This document shows positions 51,595-59,914 of a stretch of 64,000 bases of DNA, in pieces. Every line of letters begins with the position of its first letter. The stretch's first letter is position 1. The stretch is from Maritimibacter sp. (lineage in GTDB: Bacteria; Pseudomonadota; Alphaproteobacteria; Rhodobacterales; Rhodobacteraceae). The notes beneath the pieces are model-generated. The model saw only the letters and a list, made by a program, of their open reading frames with translations. It made no database searches and was not told the DNA's origin. The stretch spans positions 620,001 through 684,000 of the forward strand of contig CP051232.1 of NCBI GenBank assembly GCA_017792445.1. The letters are read 5' to 3'. The position numbers and the translations under genes are program-made.

Positions 51595-53121
51595 TCAGCT
51601 TTCTTGTTCGGGGCTGCAGGACAGGGGTGCCAGACCGTCGCGCGGGGCGTGTCCCACGCTAAGAAGCATGTCGGTCTCGCCCCGGAGATTGCCGACGATC
51701 TCGGGGGTCAGCCCGTTGAGGTCGCCGTCGAAGAAGCGGGGGAACTGGTCGGTGAGGTCGTTGCCGCGCAGCGCGAGCTTGCCGCCCGAAGCGCTGTCTA
51801 GACCGGCGCGGTTGCCGACGAACAGGTTGGCGTCGACCAGGGTAGGAACCTCGCCCGGCTGGTCCGCGACGAACAGACCGGCGCTGCCGTTTGCGAGGAT
51901 GCGGTTGTCGCGCACCACGCCCGCGCGGACGGCGCGCAGCGAGATGCCCTTCATTCGGTTCTCCAGCGCGACGTTGCCCGCAAGCACCGCGCAATCGCTG
52001 GCCTCGACGGTGATACCGACGCCGTCGCTGCCCCAGACGATATTGCCAAAGATACGGGTCTCGTGGCTGGCATCGTCGACGCGGATCGCGCCGCCACCGG
52101 CGCGGAAGATACGGTTGTCGGCGATCTCGGTGCCGGTCGAGGCGTCGGTCACCCGGATGGCGTTGCCTTGTGCGCCGTCGATGAACAGGTTGCCCGCGAT
52201 GACGGCGTCCTGCGTGGCGCGAAGCTCTACCGCCTCGCCACGCATGCCGTGGAACAGGTTGCCGGTCACCACCGGCGCGGTGGCTCCCTTCAACGTCACC
52301 GACAGCACGTCGCGCAGGACCGAGCCGGTGACAAGCGTGCGATCCTCGGCGGGGTAAAGCCCGCCGGTGAACTGGGTCAGCCCCGCGAAAGCCGGCGAGA
52401 CATCGAAGCCAAGGTGTTCCAGCCGCGCGTTGCGGATGACCATGTGGCCGGTACCTGCGGTGATCACGAAGGGCGCGAACTCCGGGACTTCGGCATGTTC
52501 GTCCCCTGCCCCCTCGATCGCGCCGCCGTTGACGACAAGCGCGCCGAAGTTCGCAAGAAATGCGCCGTCCGACCGGCTGAGCTTCAACGTCTCTCCCTTG
52601 CCGACGATCAGCCGCGCGCCGGGCCAGATCACCAGCGGAAGGGTCAGGCCGTCGGGGCCGCTGGCGTCCATGACCTCGGGGGTCCGCATCAGGTCCGCCA
52701 GCGAGATCGTGCCGTCCTGAACCGCGATGGCCTTGGGCGTGTCGCCATGCTGGGCGCGCAGAACCATCAACTGACCGTTCGCGCCCGCCGATTGCGACAT
52801 TTGCAAAAGCGTCACCCGCACGTCGATCAGCGAAATGTGGGCGTCGGGCAGCAGGGTCAGCGTGTCATAGCGCACGTCGACGGGGGGCGGCAGGATCTGC
52901 ATGCCGTCGGCGTGGCCGAGGTCGGGAAGGGCCGACAGGCCCTCCGCCGTGTGCGCCGCGCCGGACAGGGTGGCGTAGGCACCGACGATGCCGCGCCGCA
53001 ACTCGGCGTAGCGATCCACCGCCTGCGCCTGGGCCGTCGCGCAGGCCATCGTGGCCAGCGCAGCGCCCAGAAGCGGGGCCGTCAGCCGGCCAAGCCTCCC
53101 TGTCCGCCGCAGATCAGCCAT
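51595..53121 (-). CDS. algG: AlgG-like beta-helix protein lacking the DPHD epimerase motif
   Basis: A periplasmic right-handed beta-helix protein of 508 residues. After a signal region (TAPLLGAALATMACATAQAQ) come about 250 residues corresponding to the AlgG N-terminal part, then regular helix turns of the NosD/CASH type such as PVVTGNLFHGM and AVIAGNLFIDG. In Pseudomonas AlgG the catalytic DPHD lies in a turn reading GIDPHDRS; here the equivalent turn reads AIRVTDAS, so the catalytic His is absent. C5-epimerisation of mannuronate is therefore doubtful. It overlaps algA by eight bases and occupies the algG place in the operon. Confidence 0.75.
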   Translation of the reverse strand: MADLRRTGRLGRLTAPLLGAALATMACATAQAQAVDRYAELRRGIVGAYATLSGAAHTAEGLSALPDLGHADGMQILPPPVDVRYDTLTLLPDAHISLIDVRVTLLQMSQSAGANGQLMVLRAQHGDTPKAIAVQDGTISLADLMRTPEVMDASGPDGLTLPLVIWPGARLIVGKGETLKLSRSDGAFLANFGALVVNGGAIEGAGDEHAEVPEFAPFVITAGTGHMVIRNARLEHLGFDVSPAFAGLTQFTGGLYPAEDRTLVTGSVLRDVLSVTLKGATAPVVTGNLFHGMRGEAVELRATQDAVIAGNLFIDGAQGNAIRVTDASTGTEIADNRIFRAGGGAIRVDDASHETRIFGNIVWGSDGVGITVEASDCAVLAGNVALENRMKGISLRAVRAGVVRDNRILANGSAGLFVADQPGEVPTLVDANLFVGNRAGLDSASGGKLALRGNDLTDQFPRFFDGDLNGLTPEIVGNLRGETDMLLSVGHAPRDGLAPLSCSPEQES

Positions 53122-54511
53122 GGCGCACGATCTCCGGCGCGGCGATCAGGGCCGAGTTCATCGTGACCAGCAGCGCCTCGACGGGATCGTTGGCGGTGTT
53201 GGTCAGATGCGCGCTGCCATCGGGCTCCAGCACGACGCGCTCGCCCGCCTCCAGCTTGCGGCGGCTGAGGCCGTCGAACACTTCCAGCTTGCCATGCACC
53301 GAGATCAGCTGGCGGCCCGGAAGCGGGTCGACGCTGATCGAGGCGCCCGGATTTATGCGGATCACCGACATGTCGTAGTCGCTGTTGTTCAAAAGCTGGT
53401 GGCTTTGCCCCCAATCGTGATCGCGGGTCACATGGCGCACCGCCTCGATCCGCTGTTCCTCTTTCAGCGTCTCGACCACCTCTTTCACGTTCTGGCACAT
53501 GCCGCGCTGGGTCACGAGAACCGCGTCGGGCGTGTCGACCACGATGACGTCGGACATGCCGACCACCGCGACCAGCCGCTTCTCGGCCTTCACCAGCGCG
53601 TTCTCCGTGTTGATGGTGATCACGTCGCCATGCAGTACGTTTCCGCTTTCGTCCTGCGCCCCGATGGAGTGCATCGAGGTCCAGCAGCCGACGTCGCTCC
53701 ATTGTACGTCAAGCGGGGCGAGCGCCACGGCAGAGGACCGTTCGAAGATGTTCCGCTCGGTCGGCTCGTTGGTTGCGCGGCGGAAGCTGTCGGCGTGCAG
53801 TTCAAAGGCGTGGAAGCCCTGCTCGCCGCGTTCCAGCGCATTGCTGACCGCGTCATATGTGGTGCGGTCGAGCTTCTTGAACTCTTCGATGATGGTCTCT
53901 GCCATGAACAGCGAGATACCCGAGGCCCAGTAGGCGAACCCGCTTTGTATCAGGTGCGCGGCGCGGCTGAGCGGCGGCTTCTCGACGAATTCGGCGACCC
54001 GGTGAAGGTCCTTGTGCTCGGTGAAGTTGCCGCCGTCCGTGATGTAGCCATAACCGGTTTCCGGATAGGTCGGCTTGATCCCGAAAATCACGATCCGCCC
54101 GTCCTGCGCCGCCTGCCGCATCTGCATGATCGGCGTGTTCAGGTTGCCGATGATCACGTGATCCGAGGGCAGGACCAGCATCAGGCCTTTCGGATCCTTC
54201 CGCGCGATCTCAAGCGCTGCGGCAAGAACCGCGGGCCCGGTGTTGCGCGCGACCGGCTCGGCCAGAACCGTGGCCGGACATTGCAGCGCGTCCAGTTGGC
54301 GGCGGACGACCACCGCGTGCTGCGCCGAGGTGACGACGTACGGATCGGCGAACACGCCGCCCCGGTGCCGCTGCACCGTCGCCTGGAAGAAGGTCAGCGA
54401 GCCCGCGCCGTTCACCGACTGGAACTGCTTGGGGCTTTGCGCCCGGGACATCGGCCAAAGGCGCGATCCCGAACCACCACAAAGTACGACCGGGTGAATA
54501 TCACTGTTCAT
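53114..54511 (-). CDS. algA: AlgA-like GDP-mannose pyrophosphorylase with degenerate isomerase domain
   Basis: A 465-residue two-domain protein. The N-terminal guanylyltransferase domain is intact: GGSGSRLWPMSR (12-23), PSDHVI (115-120), FVEKP (175-179) and WSDVGCW (271-277). The C-terminal cupin, normally mannose-6-phosphate isomerase with a QxHHHRAEHW metal site, reads SISVDPLPGRQLISVHGK (391-408) and lacks those ligands, leaving only the later GSAHLTN His. So it should make GDP-mannose but probably not interconvert hexose phosphates. AGGAGG precedes the ATG. GDP-mannose then feeds AlgD. Confidence 0.88.
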   Translation of the reverse strand: MNSDIHPVVLCGGSGSRLWPMSRAQSPKQFQSVNGAGSLTFFQATVQRHRGGVFADPYVVTSAQHAVVVRRQLDALQCPATVLAEPVARNTGPAVLAAALEIARKDPKGLMLVLPSDHVIIGNLNTPIMQMRQAAQDGRIVIFGIKPTYPETGYGYITDGGNFTEHKDLHRVAEFVEKPPLSRAAHLIQSGFAYWASGISLFMAETIIEEFKKLDRTTYDAVSNALERGEQGFHAFELHADSFRRATNEPTERNIFERSSAVALAPLDVQWSDVGCWTSMHSIGAQDESGNVLHGDVITINTENALVKAEKRLVAVVGMSDVIVVDTPDAVLVTQRGMCQNVKEVVETLKEEQRIEAVRHVTRDHDWGQSHQLLNNSDYDMSVIRINPGASISVDPLPGRQLISVHGKLEVFDGLSRRKLEAGERVVLEPDGSAHLTNTANDPVEALLVTMNSALIAAPEIVRHG

Positions 54512-54571
54512 CTTTGGCCTCCTGTGCCATCCCGTGCCGGCTTTCGGCCGGGGGGTCTTTACGTTTGGAAA

Positions 54572-55714
54572 TCATTCCTCGGTCAGGTCGCTGACCAGCG
54601 CGGTCCAAGCGCCGCCGATCCGAGTGCCTGCATTCTTCCACGTGCCGCCCAGCCAGTCGGGCAACAGGTGACGGCGGAACCGCAGACGGGCGGTGGTGCC
54701 CGGCTGAAGCGTAGCGGCGACATTGTCAGGCAGGGTCAGGTCGGCGGGCACGGTGTCCCCCGGCTCGGCTGCCTCGCCCTGCATCAGCGCGACGGTCACC
54801 GGCACAACGTCGCCGCTGGCCAGCACCAATTCCGCGCTATCGCCCGCGAACATGCGCGCGACGCCCTCGAAGCTGATCTGAGTACGCGCTTCCAGCCCCG
54901 CATCGGCCTCGACCAGTTTGACCAGGGCCGTACCCGGTAGAATGGTCGCGCCCTCGTAGAAGTCGGGCAGCGGTTCCAGTTCGCAGTCGCAGGGCATCTC
55001 GACGCTGAGGAAGTCGCCGGAGTTGGCGCTGATCGAGTAGATCACGTCGCCGGCGCCGGCGTCCGGGTTCACATAAGTGATCTGGCCTGCCGCGGTGGAC
55101 CGCAGCGTTTCGCCGGGGACCGATACCATGACCGGCTGGCCCTCGTAGCTGAACATCACGCGGTTGTGGATCACCTGCCCCGCGACCAGCAGTAGGCCGA
55201 CGCTGAGGCCAAGGATCGCGAAACGCTTGAAACCGTTGCCCGCCCGACCCGCGAAACCGCGCTGCACCTTGGGCGGCTGCGCCTTGACCTTGGTCGGACC
55301 GGTATAGCCCAGCATCTGTCCGATCGAGACGAGGTCGCCCGCGATGGCGCTGTTCAGGATGTACCGCAGCGGCGCAAGATGCCCGGCGGTCGGGTCGGTG
55401 AACCGCAGCTCGTAGGTCGCGTCGGCCTCGTTGCCCAGCCGCAGAACCCGGACCTCGGGGTAAAGGTTGGTCGAGAAGCCTTCGAAGTCGAAGCGCAGCG
55501 TCACCGGCCGGACCCCGCCCTCGGCGTTGGGCGGAAGAAGCCCCGTCACGACGGCTCCGGTCACCGACAGGCTGCGGCCTTCCATCCGGCGGTCGCCGAT
55601 GACCGCCGTGAAGGGCACCGGGATCTGCGGGTGTTCGGCATCGTGGACGAACCCGTCCGGGACGGCGGTCCGGCTGGCAGGGGTGTCCGAAAGGGTCATG
55701 TCGGTGTCACTCAT
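54572..55714 (-). CDS. alg44: Alg44-like copolymerase with degenerate PilZ domain
   Basis: A 380-residue inner-membrane protein with Alg44 architecture: a cytoplasmic PilZ-like domain (about 25-115), one membrane helix (164-184) and a periplasmic HlyD-like domain. The c-di-GMP site of PilZ needs RxxxR and DxSxxG. Here the first position reads DAEHPQIP with no arginines, and the second reads SLSVTG (48-53), with Asp replaced. Activation by c-di-GMP is thus doubtful, unlike Pseudomonas alginate. It is encoded between alg8 and algA with short gaps. Confidence 0.85.
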   Translation of the reverse strand: MSDTDMTLSDTPASRTAVPDGFVHDAEHPQIPVPFTAVIGDRRMEGRSLSVTGAVVTGLLPPNAEGGVRPVTLRFDFEGFSTNLYPEVRVLRLGNEADATYELRFTDPTAGHLAPLRYILNSAIAGDLVSIGQMLGYTGPTKVKAQPPKVQRGFAGRAGNGFKRFAILGLSVGLLLVAGQVIHNRVMFSYEGQPVMVSVPGETLRSTAAGQITYVNPDAGAGDVIYSISANSGDFLSVEMPCDCELEPLPDFYEGATILPGTALVKLVEADAGLEARTQISFEGVARMFAGDSAELVLASGDVVPVTVALMQGEAAEPGDTVPADLTLPDNVAATLQPGTTARLRFRRHLLPDWLGGTWKNAGTRIGGAWTALVSDLTEE

Positions 55715-55747
55715 GGTTCGGTCCTTGTGTCGGTGTCGGGCGGCGCG

Positions 55748-57229
55748 TCACAGAACGCCGGTGAGGAACAGGACGGCCACGGTCAGCCATCCGAGTGCGA
55801 GGAAGTGGAGATAGGCAGAGCCCATGGACGCCATCCGCTGGCCCAGCGGCACCGGGGCGCCGCCGCTGCCGGTGGCCGCCGCCTGCCGCGTCCACTTCTG
55901 CCGGTCGAGCCGGAAGAAGACGAAGCTTTTGACGCAGGCGCCGAACAGCTGGCTGAAGTACAGCAGGAAGGGATAGGTGATCGGGAAGGTCCGCCCCCGG
56001 AAGCCGCAGATGATCCAGCAGAACACGTAGCGGGTGAACATGACCCAGCCGAAGTAGATGGGCAGCACCAGCGGATCGAAGAAGATCCCGGCGACGATCA
56101 CCGACAGCGGGCCCGCCAGCGTGCTCCAGATCGACAGGCGCTGGTCGAAGATCGACCACCAGGTGAACAGGCCGATCTCTTTCGGAGACAGTTCCAGCGC
56201 GCGGCCATTGGTCCGCAGCATGTTGCCGAACCAGCGGACCATCAGCGCGGCGGCGCTGCCGATGAACGTGGGCTTGGGCTGCGTTTCCATGCTGCTCGAC
56301 CGGACGTCGGGCAGGTAGGCCATCTCGTATCCGTTCTTCATCAGCCAGAACCACGTCGACTTGTCGTCGCCGGTCAGGAACTTCACATGCCCCAGCCGCC
56401 AGTGGTCGATGTGGTCGTACTGCACGAGGTTGATGAAATCCGGGTCGGTCGCGAGGTCGGCGCGGAACACCGACATGCGGCCGGTCAGGGTCAGCACCCG
56501 GTTGCCGTATCCCATCGAGCACATCATCACCTGCCGCTGGTCGAAGCGCAGTTCGAACCAGTCGCGGAACAGACCTGGCTGCGGGATGCTGACGGCCTCG
56601 TCGGTCGTCAGCGCCCCGATCTTCGGGTTGGTGAAGAACGGCGCGGACTGCGCCACGACATCGGGCGGGACGCAGCTGTCGCCGTCGACGAACAGCACGA
56701 TGTCGTGCCGCGTCGGGCATTGCCGCGCGATAAGGGTCAGCGACCGCGCCAGCGCGTCGCGCTTGCCGGTGCCGGGAATGCGGTCGACGATCAGACGGAC
56801 GTTCGTCATGTCCTCGGGCGAGGTCGCGAAGATCTGCCGGATCAGCCTTTCGTCCGCGCCGTCCACGACCGAGGCGACGATGGTCGCGCCCGCTTCCGAG
56901 TTGGCGGCGGCGGTGAAGATGCTGCGATAGACCGGCAACGTCACCTCGGGCTCGATCTTGTACGAGGTCGTCAGGAAATAGGCGTGCGCGCGCAATGGCT
57001 TGGCGGCATAGGCCGCGTTCGCCTTGGCCTTCCGGCGCGGGTAGGCCCAGCGCCGGAAGATCACCGCACGGGTGAAGTTGATCGACGCCCAGCTATACCG
57101 CCATGCCCCGATGGCGCCGACGACCAGCAGCCCGGCCGCCGCCTCGCCCAGCAGGGCGGGCGGAACCAGCGATGCCAGAAGGACGATCACCGAGATATAT
57201 GCGAGATGGCCAAGCATCGCGGGGATCAC
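55748..57229 (-). CDS. alg8: Alg8-like glycosyltransferase family 2 polymerase
   Basis: A 493-residue inner-membrane synthase. Two N-terminal helices, a cytoplasmic GT2 domain with the nucleotide-binding DGD (182-184, in FVDGDSC) and the acceptor-side TGDDKSTW, QRLSIW in the QxxRW position, then four or so C-terminal helices. Pseudomonas Alg8 has 494 residues. It would polymerise GDP-mannuronate. The start overlaps the algD stop by four bases. Catalytic motifs look intact. Confidence 0.92.
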   Translation of the reverse strand: MIPAMLGHLAYISVIVLLASLVPPALLGEAAAGLLVVGAIGAWRYSWASINFTRAVIFRRWAYPRRKAKANAAYAAKPLRAHAYFLTTSYKIEPEVTLPVYRSIFTAAANSEAGATIVASVVDGADERLIRQIFATSPEDMTNVRLIVDRIPGTGKRDALARSLTLIARQCPTRHDIVLFVDGDSCVPPDVVAQSAPFFTNPKIGALTTDEAVSIPQPGLFRDWFELRFDQRQVMMCSMGYGNRVLTLTGRMSVFRADLATDPDFINLVQYDHIDHWRLGHVKFLTGDDKSTWFWLMKNGYEMAYLPDVRSSSMETQPKPTFIGSAAALMVRWFGNMLRTNGRALELSPKEIGLFTWWSIFDQRLSIWSTLAGPLSVIVAGIFFDPLVLPIYFGWVMFTRYVFCWIICGFRGRTFPITYPFLLYFSQLFGACVKSFVFFRLDRQKWTRQAAATGSGGAPVPLGQRMASMGSAYLHFLALGWLTVAVLFLTGVL

Positions 57230-58545
57230 CAGCAGATGCCTTCGTAGCCGCCCTGGCTGACCAGATCGCGGCGCAGGCGGGCAAGGTCGACCATCGGCTT
57301 GGACCCGGACACCTTGTCCAGTTCGGCCACGGTCTCTTTATAAAGGTTGCCGACCACGATGGCGTCCGACCCCTCGATCAGCTTGCCCAGTTCAGGCACC
57401 AGCCGGTCGGCAAGATCGGGCACGACGTCGTTGCCACGGCCCGCCGTCGAATTCGCGTTGGCATAGGCTTCGTGCACGAAGGGGTCGTAGATCTCGACCG
57501 CGACGCCGGACTTGATCAGGCGCCCGGCCAGTTCCGCCAGCGGGCTTTCCCGCAGGTCGTCGGTGCCGGGTTTGAAGCTGATGCCGACGAAGCCGACCTT
57601 CTTGGCGTTCGCCTTTGCGACCATCTGCTCGGCCTTGGCGATCTGGGCCTCGTTGGCCTCGACCACCGCGTCCAGCATCGGCGACTTGACCTCGCGGGTC
57701 TGGGCCAGATGGCGCAGGGCACGGACGTCCTTGGGCAGGCAAGAGCCGCCGAAGGCAAAGCCCGGGCGCATGAAGTAGGGCGAGATGTTCACCTTGGTGT
57801 CGGAGCACAGGATCTCCATCACCGTCTGGCCATCGAGGCCGCAGGATTTGGCGATGTTGCCGATCTCGTTGGCGAAGGTGACCTTCACCGCACGCCACGT
57901 GTTCGAGGTGTACTTGACCATCTCGGCGGTGCGCAGGTCGACCACGTGGATCTTGGTGCCGAGATGCGCGTTGATCTCGGTCAGGATTGCGGCGGTCTTG
58001 TCTTCCAGCGCGCCGAACACGATGAGGCCCGGATCGTAGTAGTCCTCGATCGCGGTGCTTTCGCGCAGGAACTCCGGGTAGTAACCCATGCCGAAGTCGG
58101 TGCCGGCCGTCTTGCCGGACGCGGCTTCAAGCACCGGGATGCAGGTGCCCTCGGTGCTGCCCGGCACGATGGTCGAGCGGATGATGACCGAGTGGAAGGC
58201 ATCCTTCTTCGCCAGCGCCTTGCCGATCGACTCGCAAACACTGGAGACATACGTCAGTCCGACCGATCCGTCCGGCGCCGAGGGCGTACCGACGCAGACG
58301 AAGCTGGCATCGGTGTTGTCGATTGCGTGCTGAACGTCGTCGGTGGCGATCAGGCGGCCGGCCTCGACCACCTCTTTCACCAGATCGCCCAGTCCCTTCT
58401 CGACGATGGGCGACTTCGCGTTGTTGATCGCGTCGATCTTGCCGGGGTCGACATCCACCGCGATGACATCGTGTCCGTCCTTCGCCAGGCAAGCCGCCGC
58501 GACAACGCCGACGTAGCCGATTCCGAATATGCTGATACGGGCCAT
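57226..58545 (-). CDS. algD: AlgD-like GDP-mannose 6-dehydrogenase
   Basis: A 439-residue NAD-dependent enzyme making GDP-mannuronate, the committed step. Rossmann motif ISIFGIGYVGVVAAACL (4-20), nucleotide block CVGTPSAPDGS, and catalytic Cys269 in FAFGGSCLPKDV (Cys268 in Pseudomonas AlgD, which has 436 residues). The UDP-glucose dehydrogenase family is the alternative, but length and the operon favour GDP-mannose. First gene of the operon, preceded by a structured 237-base leader. Confidence 0.92.
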   Translation of the reverse strand: MARISIFGIGYVGVVAAACLAKDGHDVIAVDVDPGKIDAINNAKSPIVEKGLGDLVKEVVEAGRLIATDDVQHAIDNTDASFVCVGTPSAPDGSVGLTYVSSVCESIGKALAKKDAFHSVIIRSTIVPGSTEGTCIPVLEAASGKTAGTDFGMGYYPEFLRESTAIEDYYDPGLIVFGALEDKTAAILTEINAHLGTKIHVVDLRTAEMVKYTSNTWRAVKVTFANEIGNIAKSCGLDGQTVMEILCSDTKVNISPYFMRPGFAFGGSCLPKDVRALRHLAQTREVKSPMLDAVVEANEAQIAKAEQMVAKANAKKVGFVGISFKPGTDDLRESPLAELAGRLIKSGVAVEIYDPFVHEAYANANSTAGRGNDVVPDLADRLVPELGKLIEGSDAIVVGNLYKETVAELDKVSGSKPMVDLARLRRDLVSQGGYEGICW

Positions 58546-58630
58546 TCCATCCTCGTCTAAGCTGAATCAAATCGCCCGTCCTGGGCATGACACAACCCTG
58601 CCGCAATGCAGCGACAACCCACCAGTCAGG

Positions 58631-58651
58631 AAAAAACCCTACAGCGTAGGG
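58631..58651 (-). terminator. Intrinsic terminator in the alg leader
   Basis: On the minus strand CCCTAC-GCT-GTAGGG is followed directly by TTTTTT (58631-58636): a textbook short terminator, 86 bases before the algD start. It either ends the upstream regulator transcript or acts as an attenuator if the alg promoter lies further up. The plus strand also shows a T-run after the stem (58655-58660). Confidence 0.65.
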
Positions 58652-58665
58652 AAATTTTTTACGTG

Positions 58666-58687
58666 ATATAGCAATATGTTGCTCTAT
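58666..58687. promoter_or_regulatory. Inverted repeat, candidate operator upstream of algD
   Basis: ATATAGCAA-TATG-TTGCTCTAT is a 9-base inverted repeat with one mismatch (core AGCAA-TATG-TTGCT, 58670-58683). It is A/T-rich in an otherwise GC-rich genome and lies between the two direct repeats, a typical operator setting. The binding protein is unknown. Confidence 0.5.
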
Positions 58688-58721
58688 GCCGCCCTGCAGC
58701 GACAATAGGGCAGCAATAAGT

Positions 58722-58746
58722 CGCCCGACTGCGCTGCAATCGGGCG
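58722..58746 (-). terminator. Hairpin downstream of the LuxR-type regulator
   Basis: On the minus strand CGCCCGATTGC-AGC-GCAGTCGGGCG, an 11-bp stem with one G-T pair, 37 bases after the regulator stop. The following sequence (ACTTATTG) has only a weak T content, so this hairpin and the stronger terminator at 58631 may act together. Confidence 0.5.
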
Positions 58747-58782
58747 GCTATTCAATTTTAGGTTGTATTTTGTGATGTGGGT

Positions 58783-59490
58783 CTAAGAGATCCAGCCGTT
58801 GTCGATCACGTACTCGACCAGCTGCGCGCGACTTCCAAGACCCAGTTTCTGCACGGCGCGCGCCTTGTAGGTGTCGACGGTCTTGGTGCTGATCTTCAGC
58901 TCGTAGGCGATCTGCTTCGCGCCGTGGCCGCGGGCGATCATCACCAGCACTTCCTTTTCGCGCTCGCTCAGGATTTCGTCCTTGCCCTCTTCACCGTTCA
59001 GCAGCGGACGCAACTGCGCACCGAACTCCTGATCGAAGAACATTCCCCCGTCCAGCACCGCCGCAATCGCCAGTTCCAGCCTGCTGAGATTGGAGGATTT
59101 TGACAAACACCCCAAAAAGCCAGCTTCCAGCGTCGCACGAGCGCTTTTGGGTGAGACCTCGAAACTGTAGGCGATGATCCGTGTCGTCGGGCAAGCCGCC
59201 TTCACCGCGCGGGTGAAGTCCGAAAGATCGTGGGTGTGGTTGAGATCAAGGTGAACGGGATCGACCACCAACAGGTCGGGCTCAAGCGACCTGACCGATT
59301 TCAGAAGATCCGCGTCGACCGAATGGCCGTGACAGCGGAATGTGCCGGGATGCGACAGCTGCTGTGCCAGCATCTCGCAGAAGGCCCGGTTTCTGTCGAA
59401 GAAGATGATGTTTCTGACGCCGCCCTGAGCGGGTCCATGTCCGTCGCTCGCAGCAGCGCTGGTCGGTGCGATCTGACGCTCGATTGCCAT
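58783..59490 (-). CDS. NarL/FixJ-type response regulator (LuxR HTH), orphan
   Basis: A 235-residue regulator. Residues about 24-150 form a receiver-like domain with Asp32, the putative phosphoacceptor Asp77 in LLVVDPVH, Ser109 and Lys131 (CLSKSS). Residues 174-235 are the LuxR helix-turn-helix: LSEREKEVLVMIARG, then KQIAYELKISTKTVDTY. The ATG at 59490 has AAGGACC upstream; a frame reaching further has no site. No sensor kinase gene is adjacent. Being immediately upstream of and parallel to algD, it is the obvious candidate controller of the exopolysaccharide operon. Confidence 0.87.
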   Translation of the reverse strand: MAIERQIAPTSAAASDGHGPAQGGVRNIIFFDRNRAFCEMLAQQLSHPGTFRCHGHSVDADLLKSVRSLEPDLLVVDPVHLDLNHTHDLSDFTRAVKAACPTTRIIAYSFEVSPKSARATLEAGFLGCLSKSSNLSRLELAIAAVLDGGMFFDQEFGAQLRPLLNGEEGKDEILSEREKEVLVMIARGHGAKQIAYELKISTKTVDTYKARAVQKLGLGSRAQLVEYVIDNGWIS

Positions 59491-59914
59491 GTCTGGTCCT
59501 TCCGGAAACCACCTGTTAACCCTCCCTAAGGTTGTATACTCGCGTACCAACTACGACGGGTCCGGATCCGTTCGCGCCCGACCAAAGCGCTGTGTCCCCT
59601 TCCCCTGACGACACGCGCGCGCCGTCCGCTTCACGATAACCTTTCCTGACGTAGATGCAGGCAGCCCCAGCTCGGCATCTGATTGATATAGATAGATCGT
59701 CAGTCACACCTGGCCATGCGCCAAGGGCAAATTCCGATCTGTTCCCGAAAGCTGCACGAAGGCCGTCGCTTTGACCACCAAGCGATTGGAAATTAATCGC
59801 GCCTAGGCATTTCTTTGCCCACCGCCACACTTTTATGCCGATTGATTCACAATTTCTGCACTGCCGCGTAACACAACTTTAGGGTGATTCCCTCCCCTCA
59901 CAACGGACAGTGTT
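59491..59914. other. Control region between the regulator and the RTX protein gene
   Basis: A 424-base divergent intergenic region with lower G+C than its surroundings. For the plus-strand gene a possible promoter is TTCACA (59846-59851) and TAACAC (59869-59874), 17 bases apart. Near 59531-59551 an imperfect inverted repeat (GTTGTATAC...GTACCAAC) precedes the regulator. A 104-codon frame on the minus strand lacks a ribosome site and family features, and I do not call it. Confidence 0.4.

Larger units (their letters stand above)
58599..58705. repeat. Two 19-base direct repeats upstream of algD
   Basis: TGCCGCAATGCAGCGACAA at 58599-58617 and TGCCGCCCTGCAGCGACAA at 58687-58705 differ at two bases and are 88 bases apart (about eight helix turns). 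They flank the terminator and the inverted repeat of the alg leader. Spacing suggests a protein binding both copies, possibly looping; the neighbouring NarL/FixJ-type regulator is a candidate. Confidence 0.55.

Noticed and set aside
59516..59830. Frame of 104 codons on the minus strand in the intergenic region
   Set aside because: No ribosome site, no domain, and it covers the likely promoter region of the LuxR-type regulator.
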